Assembly (NCBI GenBank): GCA_964059195.1
Contig: CAXKWD010000002.1
Location: 52,168,923 to 52,232,922 of the forward strand
Direction: 5' to 3'
DNA length: 64,000 nt
From: Ectobius pallidus
Lineage: Eukaryota; Arthropoda; Insecta; Blattodea; Ectobiidae
A program made the position numbers and the translations under genes. Every line of letters starts with the position of its first letter. Position 1 is the stretch's first letter. This document shows, in pieces, positions 12,401 to 24,400 of this stretch. Below the pieces are notes generated by a model. That model was not told where the DNA came from and ran no database searches. It saw nothing but the letters and a program-made list of their open reading frames with translations.

Positions 12401-15400
12401 TGTATATGGCAAAAGCTGCCCTCAAACTTAGCATATAGATATACCTAAGTGAAATTTCCCAGCTTGAAATTTGTTTTTACAATCAAAGGATTGTTATTTA
12501 GTGCCCCTTTGGGTTGGAAATGACAGCAAAGGTGTATGTGCATCTTGAATGGAGCCATTTTTCCAACATCTGGGACTGTATGGTGTGTATTCTCATTGGC
12601 CTCTTGGTCTACAAATATCCCCCTGCAAGCCCCCATCAAACTCCCTCCATCTGACAAAGACTGATTACCATTCCACGTGTATCACTACCCTTGGCCCCTC
12701 ATCCTCGGTCACATAAAGTAGAATTAGAAGGTAATCAGTAGGGTTCAGATGATTATGACCTAAAAAATCGGAAAATATGACTGCAAATATAACCTTAAAA
12801 ATGACTAAATATGACCCAAAAATCCTAAATATGACCTCCAAAAAGAATGTATTTTCTAAAAATAAATGTTCCAATTTAAAACGTTTAATAACACCAAATT
12901 ATTACATGATATGAATTCAATCAATTTTGTAACAATTTTAAGTTTGTAAAGAACTTCCAATCTGTTAATGTTTCCAGATACCACTCCAAATGTGAACTGA
13001 AAATATTTTTTAAACATGTATATTCAAAGATGTCAACAACAAGGAGGAAGAGGTAACTGTGCAATTACTTGTTACTGTCCCTCCGCATTTCAGTTACAGT
13101 AAAACCAAAATATTCGTGACTATTTTTTCAGAAAAAAATTAAGTTGACAATTTAGTGCACATACTGCATAATTGTATACCGAATTCATAACTGAAATATG
13201 TTACATTACAAATATGGCCAAAATATGACTAAGTCCATGAAAATGACCAAAATATGACTGTATAGGCAAAATAAAAACGGTCCGATTAGGATAACAAACA
13301 TGCAATTCATAATTCATTTGTGTTAGTGGCGAGAATTGAGGTCAGGATAAAAATATGACATGTTAAAAACATCCGAACCCTAGCAATTACTAATAAGGTT
13401 TGAACTCAAGACGAGTTTTCTTGTAATCCAGCATTAGGAGTGTTATAAAAATAATTATTATGGCTTATTGTATAATGTGCAGGCAACAACACATGCACCT
13501 GCTACACAGGCTACGTGTTGGAGGGTAAGATCTGTGTGCCTGTGTGTCCTGAGGGTTGTATCAATGGAAACTGCACTGCCCCCAACACCTGCACATGCAA
13601 CCGTGGCTATATTATGGACATCAATGGCAGGTAAAAATCATCCAGAATTAAAGCTTATGGAAACAATGATAACTACAAGGACTGTTCCATGTGTTACATT
13701 GTATAATTAGTAGTAGTAATAATTCTTCTTCTCTTCCAGGATAATCCTCATATCGAGGTTTTCCCTGCGACCATACAATCAATTTCGTCTATCAATTCTC
13801 CTTCTCCATCTATTCCGGTTATCTGCGTCTTCTGGTGTTAGTCCAAACGTCTCCATTGAGCAGTAAACGTTGTCTTTCTATGAGGTCAGTGGTCGTCCCC
13901 TTCTTCGTCGACCCTCTGCTTCCCATTCTTGAACCATCTTTGGGATCCGGTCATTTTCCATTCTTCTTACATGTCCGTACCACATCAGTCTCTTTTGCTC
14001 AATTACCTCACCTATCGTTCATTCAGTTTCCATAATTTGTCGAATCGTAGTATTTCGTATCTTTTCTCACCGAGATTTCCTAGCCGACCTTCTCCAAAGA
14101 TCCATCTCTACTGCTGTTAATAGTAATAGTAGTAAATTATTTATTTTGCCTGGCAGAGTTAAGGTCATAAGGATTCTCTTCCACTCAACCGTGTTTAAAA
14201 AATATAAACAATGTTAGATTTAGATGAATAACAAAGTAAATCGACTAATGACTAATTCTAAGATTAAGGTTAAGACTAATCATAATAATTAATTAATTAA
14301 TTAAAAAGCATAAGTTTCATTAGTGTTAGAGACAAAACAAGGAAAATGTCAAATTAAGTTACAATGAAAGTTTCCGTTCGTGAAATCAAGTTATAAGCAG
14401 TTATAAGTAAGTTGTAAGAAGATTAAATAATGCTATGTACAGTGAGAGATGGCGTTACTACAAAGGGCCAGTTCTGTTAAGTAAACAACAATTTGTTTAA
14501 TAAGTGCAGTTTTAAAAGAGTGTAAACTCCGACTACCCCTGATACCTTGTGACAAGGAATTCTAAGAATGGGCTGTGGCTATGGTGAATGAGTGAGAATA
14601 TGAGGTTGTCTGATGACTAGAAATTGAAAATAGGAAGTTGTGCTGCGAACGTGTACCACTATTGTGTCAGATACTATAAATATCAATATGTCATATTTTT
14701 ATATTACCAGTAGTCTGTCATATGCAAGGTATAAGTCATAGGAACTGCAATAGAACTTCAATTATCCGGATTAATTGGGACCAGACTCGATCCAGAAAAT
14801 CAAATATCCAGATAATTGGATAAATCATGAAAAATGTCAGGTCTTCAAAAAACTACATTTTACAGTAGGGTCTACTGTTCTTACATAAAGTGTCGCTTCT
14901 TGAACATATCAGTCAGGGTCAGTTGTTTTGCTAACAAACTGTTGATTTTGTTGGCTAAAAGTTTTGCTTTTTTGCAAATAATCTGCCCTGAAAAAGGGTT
15001 TTCCAAAGCTTGCTGCTTTAAAAACCATTTGAACATGGCCTAAAAGGTATCCGGATAATTGGTGATCAGGATAGTTGAAGTACAGATAATTAGAGTTTGA
15101 ATAATTGAAGTTCTACTTTTTTTTTTTTTTTTTCAAAGGTACAGTGAGATGCCACTGAAGAATGTGACATCTCTAGAACCTATATGGACATGTCATTGGA
15201 TGACAATGTGTTGTACGGTTATTTGCATAGAGGCAATGGTAATTCAGCTGTGTGTCCGCCATTGTCCTAAATGGACATGACAAATTGTGAAAAATGTTCT
15301 TATGTGAAAACAGCCATTTTCCAAGAGAGAAATCTTAGACAATGTCACAGGGAGCTGGTAGAATCTGTGGAGAGGGAATAATGACCTTCTATACCAAACT

Positions 15401-18400
15401 TTGAGGGATTTATAGGGTGGGCATATGTGCTTTCATGCTATCATGCTTTCAACTACCACAATAACATAGATTGACATGATGACATTGTATATGGATGTTC
15501 ATGGGTGTCTGCTCCCTATCCTACCCTACATCTAGTATCCATAATATGTAGGTATTATACATACATTCCATATTCTTCCCTTTTATTTGAATAAGTTAAT
15601 TCACAATTTCAAAATGGTCCCACATTTTTAAAAAAGTAAAATAAAACCTTTGCTATTTTCATAACCTTGAATGGGCTACTGTAAAACCTCCAGTGAGCCC
15701 TAAGTGAGCATTCACACCGAAGTAGCATAGCATGCGAACTGCACTACCTGGATGCAGGCTGCACATCGAGTTGCATGGTTCACAGTTTTGCATTTATACT
15801 TAAGTAGCGAATGTGATCATTTTTATTTAACGAAAATATTAATATTGTTCTTATTCAACGGTACAGCTTTCAGTGAAGTTCAGCTAACAATTTTTCACCA
15901 ATATTTTCTCATTATTATACAACTAATTTACTGTCAACATACAAAGACAATGTTATCATGTTTACATCAGCTGACCAATGTCTTGAATTCAGTCAAAACC
16001 ATCAACTTTATCAAAGCACTTAGTTATTTTCATTTTCCTTGGATTCAGATTAATTAAGATATTCAAGGGACATATTCAACCTCATCACTGTGAGCTAACT
16101 CATCACAATAAAAAATATCCTCTCCATCAACCTCACCGTCTGGTAAACTATTCAAATAATCCAACAATTCATCATTTTGAAGACACTTCCGGATGTGTCA
16201 TGGTTACATGGAAATGCAAAAATTACAGAAAGTAAATACATCAATAAACCTTCTATGAGCATGCAGACACTCAAACTGAATAAAATATCACAGAATCTAA
16301 GAAAAAATAAGTGGGAAATAAGACTCCATCAATGAACTGATAGCCACAAGTGATTCAAGAAGCACATTGTCGTTAAGCACAGTAATCGCCACTTAAAATA
16401 TCGTAACAGTCAAAATGAATTGTTAATGTCCTTTAAGGTAAACAATTTTCATGGTTTGCTTAAGATTTGTGACAAAATTATGTATTTTTAAAGTAAGAAC
16501 ACCCAGTCTAATCTGTTAAATGTCATGGGAAATCAGTTTGAAAAAATAAAATTGCCTGATTTATAAGAGCCTTAGGAATCCTTACCAGTCAAAATGACCA
16601 GTACTGTCCTCCTAGGAAGTGTTAAATGAAGTGCTTATATTAAGGGCAACATTATTTGTTTACTAAGGCATGAGTACACGTAAAGCAAGAGTCCAAAAGT
16701 ACAATGTTGTTTCTTCACCTTGGACAATCTATAGTTATTAATGATTACCAACATATTTATTGAATAAGTTCAGAACTGTAATAAGCATTAAATTATTTCT
16801 CTTTACAGATGCATCCCATCTTGTTCCGGAGGATGTCTGAACGGAGATTGTACAGCTCCTAACAAATGCACCTGTCACCAGGGGTACCGCAAAAAGAACT
16901 TGAAATCCAACATCTGTGTCCCCCGCTGCACTCAGGGCTGCCTGCATGGAGTATGCACAGCACCCAACAAGTGCACTTGCAATCAGGGTAAGTGCAAGTT
17001 TAACAAAATACTAGTTTCTTTTCAAAGAACAGAAATGAATATTAATAATAATTAGGGTAAGACATTTAATTACCATAAAATCATATGCGTAACCAGGCCG
17101 ACCATATTGGGGGGGTTATAACGTCTGGGGGGTATGGAGGATGGAATAGCCCCCAGGGAGAGGGGGGTTCGGGGGTCCTCCCCCGGAAAATTTTAAAAAT
17201 TAAGATGCACAATAACGAGTTTTAAGCTTCCCACACTTTATACTTGTATTAAGTAATTTATAAGCAGACTTAAAAAATTGTATAATTTTCCTTTTTTTAA
17301 TCAATGGGGGGGTTCAAACCCCAAACCCCCCCCCCTCGTTACGCCTCTGCATAAAATATTTAAAAAATGCAAAGTAAAAAATGCATTTATGACCTAAAAA
17401 TAGTAAAACAAATTACCCAAAATTTTTAAAAAATGACCAATAAGTTTACCATTATTATTTATAATTAGACTTTTAAAGTAATGAATTGCTAAAAACAGTG
17501 GGCGACAGTGCATGAGGCCTATATATGAATTTACAATTTAAAGCACATTTATTTTGTTACTAAAGAAGTTAGTAAATTTTTACTACTTGGACACCCTTAG
17601 TGAAAAATAATTCTTTCTGAATTGGCATGACCATCAAATTGCCCCTAGCAAATATGTTCCATTTAAAAAAATTAATAAATCTTCATTTCTACAAGACAAA
17701 CTGCTTTGTTGTTTACAATAAACCTGAATTAAAATAAACTATAAGCACTTGGCGGAGATACTTAAATAAAAACGATTATCTGTCGTCTGTAAGTAACAGT
17801 TTATATAACATTGAATTTTAAATCAATCAACTAATCAATATTAAGTGAGTTGTTTCAATTTCTAACTTTTCGTTATCCTTTAAACATCCGTAATTTACAC
17901 TGTACATACAATTTACAGCCTAAAACCTTCCCAGAAGAGTACGAATTCAGATAATGTTCAGAAGTTCTGGCATGATTAAAACTATAACAGATGTACAGAC
18001 CATACAAACAGACAAGATGAAGATCCTAGAAATGGTGACATTCACTTCTGCATGGATTATAAAGGAAAAGTAACAGTTATGCATTATTTTTATTTATGAT
18101 GATCTAGACTCAAATGGTAACCTTACTTGAAGCAATAACAATAATTTTCAAATGTTAAATTATTCAGATGATATTACGTTCAACTAGCCAAGTTACCTTC
18201 CTTCATACCAGTGAAAAAGAATTTTGCACAGTTTTTAGCTTACCCAAGAAACACCAAGAGGAAGTAACCATACTTTATTTTTAGTGTCCCTGGTCTTTTT
18301 CCGTAGTTTGAGTCAGTTTATTTGTTTATTTTTGCAGTATTATTTCAATATTTTACCTATATGTGTACGTCATTATCAAAACACATTTAATCTAAACCCA

Positions 18401-21400
18401 GAGCAATTTCATCTGTGACAGAAAATGATTCTGATTAAGCTTGACTTAGATACTGGAAGATACATTGCCCCAAGCACTACCAACACTCAAAAAAGTAGTG
18501 GGAATTCATGCATCCAGTGTATGTTTCTTTATATAGAGGGTTAAAATAAAAATTTTGACAAGAGGGGAAATTAAACGTGGCTCCACATTTATCAATGTAA
18601 TTCACCAGAATACATACTCGACAGACTACCACAGAACATCAATCACTTTCAGTGTCACTTTGAATCGTTCATTTTGACTTGAGCTATGGATTCTCGTGTG
18701 GCTACTATGTAAATCCACCAATGATAGGAACCTGACGCATTGAATAACATTGCATAACTTAAATTTAATGTTGACTTTCTGTCAAGATGGTGGTCCTACA
18801 GTAAATTTTCTCCCAGGCTTAGGAATACATTCACTTCTTGCCTGATTAAATAACAATGTGTAAACTTAAATGTATTTTATTCTTTGGAATCCTCCAGATC
18901 AGTGGTCTTCAACCTGCAGCCCGTGGCTTAATTTTTGGCAGCCAGCCAACAAATACTAATTTTAACTACGGTACAATGCCAATCAGAGTTGTCAGGTGTC
19001 CTGGATTTCAAGGGACAGTCCCTTATTTCAGTAAAATGTCCTTTGTCCTTTAACATTCAATTTATTGTCCCAAGTTTCGAAACTACGTTCTTCTACTGAG
19101 TGTATCCACATTTCAACTTAGCTGCCAAACTGAAAATGGGTAGTGCTTCTGGTTCTACACCTTTCGACCAATTTGCTTCACTCAAACTAAATTTTTTCCC
19201 ATTTTCTTTCAGCAACTGATGTGTTGGGCATGGTGTTAAATTTAAGATTAGAGCTGACCAGGCTAGAAAGCATATACTAGCAGCTTCTGATAAAAATAAT
19301 TCTAAAAGATTAAGAGTGTATTCCACAAGGAATGGTCGCATCAGTGGCTTAAGAACAGTACAAATAAATTTAAAGCAGGTTGTAAGTATGTAACAAAGAG
19401 TTTTCAATAGCAGCTGGTGATCACAGCGATGTTTTCATAATCTTGGGTTGGACCATATGAATAATATAGTAAAATAACATATTATATCAGCTGCCCTTTT
19501 AAAAACTATTAATTATAAATTTATAAAACTTTCAAGCCTAGTTTTGAACTTCACTGTTTATCAACATATGTGACCAGTGATCTCAAAGACCAAACAATAT
19601 TTTGAATATATTTGAATACATTATAATTTTACTTTGTTTTCGTGTTGGTGATTGCACCTTTAGGGTTACTGCGATGACGTCCCTTATTTTCAGCTTTATT
19701 ACCTGCCAACCTGATGCAAATATTGACAATTTAGTGACAAAGAAACAGTGTCAAGAATATTACTGGGCTGTATGTTATTCATTAATATTACAAAGTGAAA
19801 GACGACATATTAGTTATAAAACACATACATGTATAATATTGTATACAGATATTGTAATACAATTGATATGTTTGTGTTACATAAGGATCATTTATTATCA
19901 ATCATTGCAACCCGCTAGTCTTTCACCAAAAGTAAAATGGCCCTTTAGTTAAAAAAAAAGGTTGAAGTCTACTGCTCCAGGTGTTATAAAATTCCAAGGG
20001 TAGTAGGCAGTTAATTCTTTACTGAATTAACTTTCCATGTTGCAGTTTGCTTTTCAATTTCAGGTACAATTAAACGCAATAAATAAATTCTTTCCTCTGA
20101 CAATCAACGCCGGCATTTCAAATTGAAATTGTCATGACAATCAAAACCCACACTTCCAATCAAAATTGACATGCTACAAGATCCAAACTCTATTAAACAG
20201 CAGGCTTATATAAACATAGCCTTCGTATTTCTATTAATTTAACGTAACCTCTTCATACAATGTAATAGTAGATTCAATATATTCAGATAAATTAACAATC
20301 AAGTTACCACAGCATAGTTACATGGGACTATGCTTAATTTTACATATTACTATATTTACAATTTATTTTACTTTAGAACAGCATATGGAAAACAGGTGTG
20401 ATTCTTAGTTGCCATCCTAAGCAGCATTTAGTTAGGTAACTTATTCCCTGCATTGCAGAAAGCCTTTGTTCATAACATAACTCTTGGGGAGGGAGCTATG
20501 TATAGTTAAAAGTTTGGAACCACTAACATAGGGTATTTTTTCATTGCATTACATTAACTTACATTAATTTTTTTAACATATTTTATTTGTGAATTTAACC
20601 AGTTCAGATAACTTTCTGAACAATTTAAAATTAAAAGTTGGTTTTGTTTCAGAAATGAAGGAGTACTTGAAAATTGTGACTCAGCTAATAGCTGAAATCT
20701 CAGAGGGTTCCTGCTCTTAGCTTCCAAGATAAACAGAAATTTCCCATACACATGACACTGCCACACAACAGTAGGTTATTTTATTTTTATTTATTTTGCA
20801 ATATTTATACAATTTTTACATTTTCAATAAATATTAATGAACTTCATAGACATTAAATTTATTATTTCATATAAGCATGGCATTTGTCCTAAACCATATC
20901 TGCTGTAGGTGGGCAGTCTATAGGGGCCTCCAAGTCAACACTGAACTACTGAATGGAATAGAATAGATCTTTCTGTGAGAGTTTGAACTATGAAGTTCCA
21001 ATTAAACTAATTTAAAACTCATTTTTAATCTACTTCACTTACTATTTATGCACAAGAGGGCTTTATTGTCGGTCAGAAGCATCATTTGTATTCAAATTAA
21101 AATTCACCGCGTAGCACCTCCATTTGTCATCTGCTACTGCTGCTCTCTGGTGGAAGTGCATAGGGACTACAGTAGATGGCGCCAAAAGTCGGTATTTCAA
21201 AATACTTTTTTCCCCGTCTCTTTAAAAGAAATGAATTGATTCCTAAATTGGAAGTTCATTAAATTGTTAATACTTCTTTCCAAAATGGGTTCCCTTTCTA
21301 TTTTATGTCTCTAGGCCTAATCCCTATAGCATAAAGCCACATGGTTGATTCACTCACTCACTCACTGACATTAATGTTTGCTCACTTCCAGATGAGTTAG

Positions 21401-24400
21401 AAGCTTGAAATTTGGTACACATATAGCTTTTAGGCTGTAAACCACAGGAAAATTCCAAAAAGTTTATATTTTTAATTTTTAGCTCTAAAAACCCCCGAAA
21501 ATGGCTCGGATTATATGGCAACGGTATTATCAAACAGTGTTCACATAGGGCTCTGAAAGTTTAGAAATAATTATTTCCATAGACCTAAGGGGGTGGTCGA
21601 TAATGTAACTCTTGGACTCGCATTCTGGAGGTCCCAGGTTCATAAGGGGGTATGGGGGCGGAGCCCCCGAAGAGCGAAGTGAGTTCCAAATATAAGATCT
21701 TACTGCTGATTATTCTATGTTGCAATTTTTTATGTTTTTAAGTTTAAGATTATTCAATTACAATACCATTTTAATTTGCAATTTACAATTGTACAATTTT
21801 TCCACAATTCAATTCAAATTCAATCCAATTTATTTTATTTTACCTGGTGTAGTTAGAGCTATACCGCTATATATTATAATGCCCCTCCAATGATTTTGTA
21901 CCTTAATTCTAATACAGTACTTCTTTACGCACTTTACTAGAATAAAATTGCATTTTCCACAATTTTTTCAAACACAGCTTTAACAATTTTCTTTAAATAT
22001 TGTACAAGAGGTGATTATACTAAGAGCTAAAATTTTACTTGAAACAAATTGTGTAAAGAGTAGTTATAAGCCGGTAATGAGGCTATAAGACTAGAGTGAT
22101 CAACAATTATTATACAGCTTTGCATGAAGCTGAGACAAGTGAGTTTGCACTCCCTGCAATATGACATCTTATTTTAGGCTATATCAGAATGTGAAGGGAG
22201 AAAGTTTAAATGCTAATATTTAAGGCGGAGAAATTTAAGTGGGTGTAATACATTATATTTTTATAATCATATTAATCATTTTTTGGCCTAGAATAACATT
22301 ATACTATTTAACATTTTTTTAGTCAAAAACTTTTAGACCAAAGTGAAATAGTAAGTAAAATAGATTAAAAATAATTTTGTTTTAAATTAAATTCTATATC
22401 TGTATCTGTTTTCCTTCATCCACTATCTTGGGGCAAAAGGCCTCCAAGTGGCGGGTTTTGTTACCTATGTGAATTTTGTTACGCTTATTTTCCAAGAGAG
22501 GGCAGAGGGACAGGTGGTAAACCCATTGCCTCTCAACCCCCCTCCACTTACTAAGGTATTACTTGGATTTGAAAGGGCCGAGAAATTTTGTCCAGAGGCT
22601 CTAATTTAGGCTTGGAGTTCTTTCACATACTGTAAATCTACGACACAGGCCTCCCAGCTTAAAGTCCCAGGATTTTTACGTCCTGAAAAATCCATCGACT
22701 GCGGGTTTGATCCCATGATCTTTGGATCTAAAGGCGGGCATGCTAGACCACCGTGGCCAACTTAAATTTGATTAACTGAACTATATTATTAGAATATTTA
22801 AAATATTAGAATAGCTTTTCCAGATAGAGAAGAAGTGATGTGGGATGGTACCTCATGCCCCTACCATCAGGCCAATTACTTCAATTGTTTATAGGCTATA
22901 CCTAGGTACTTCTGTTTGAAGTATGAAGCAGTTGGTACATATATGGCCTTCTTTTCTTGACAATTATCCTGCCAGTTGTATTATATGGATATGAGACTTA
23001 GTCCCTTACCTTTTGGGAAGAACATAATCTGAAAGTGTTCGAAAACAGGGTGCTTAGGAAAATATTCGAACCTAATAGAGATGAACACAGGGACTGGAGA
23101 AAACTGCATAATGACAAGCTGTACTCTTCACCGAATATGGAAAGGCTAATTAAATCATGGAGGATGAAATGGGCTGCACATGTCGAGCAAATGGGGGATG
23201 AAAGACATATCTCAAAAATATTGGCTGGGAGATCCGAAGGGAAGAGACCACTTGGAAGACCTAGACATAGGTGGGAGGACAATATTAGAGTAGATTTAAG
23301 GGAAGTAGGATCTGCGAGCGATGGTTGAAGTTAACACAGAATAGGGTAGTATGGCGGACTCACGTAAGCACGGCAATGAATCTTCGGGTTCCATAACATA
23401 GATAACTTTCTTTTAGTTTGTTTAAGAATCGTTTAGTGCCATTGAGTAAGGAAGTAAGTAAACTAAATGTTGTTTCCTGCAGACCAGACCAGATGTTGCA
23501 AAATGGAAATTTTAAGCTCTGTACCGCTATGGTTCCTGCAGAAAGTTGATTTTTCTGGATTGGGAAAAGGGGATTCAGAAATTTTAAAAATACTTTCTAC
23601 TTCATAACCACCAAATTGGATATTTTATTTTTATATATCTTATTTAATTATATTTATAGAATAAACCAAGTAATGGTAATTGAAATACAATAAAGACCAT
23701 TAGAAACAAAAAAGAAAATCATATATATTACATTACACTTTAAATAATTGGAAATAATAAACCGTTCACTGTTGGCAGTCCCTAAAGATTTTTCTGGTGC
23801 TAAATGTCCTAAATTCAATATCACATTGCGAAACCCTACAATGGAAGCATAAATGGCCTGAACATCCCATAAAATGATTTTAAAAACTACCAAATTAAAT
23901 AAATTCCTGTGTCCACTAGGTGGACTGCTTGTCCGGGGGAAGATTTCTTTCCTGGGGCAATGGACCACTAAGGATTTTGTGGAAAAGAATGTGGTCCACA
24001 AAGAATTTTTAGTGCACACTCTCAAAAACATCTGTAAAGTAGCATTTTATCAGCCCAGCTCCTAAAGTAATTTTATCGGCCTTGCCATGGTAACCTCTTC
24101 TTTCAGCTAGTTCCAACTGTAGCACCTAGATGTCTCTAAGATGTCTTCCAGTGAAGTTATTTTTATATGCTTTTAAGAAGTTAATATTATTAAGAAGGAT
24201 TGTAAATCTTGTCATTCAGATATCTTGTATTTCAAGAAATAATTTGATAAAAACCTGACTAGAGGTTGACTCAAACGCACCATCTCTGTATTTCTAAGCT
24301 GTGGCCATGACCACTAGAGCACACTGAAGTTGAGAAGTACGAGTTCAGACTCACCTCTTATATTAATAGCTTCTTTTAACAGGGCATGATAAGTTTTGTT

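Noticed and set aside
12214..12438. Second plus-strand frame over Nimrod exon 4
   Set aside because: It is a shifted frame without cysteine spacing; the real frame is fixed by the repeat pattern and splice phases.
19093..19407. 104-codon minus-strand gene inside a hAT element
   Set aside because: No recognised domain, and it lies within clear transposon ends.
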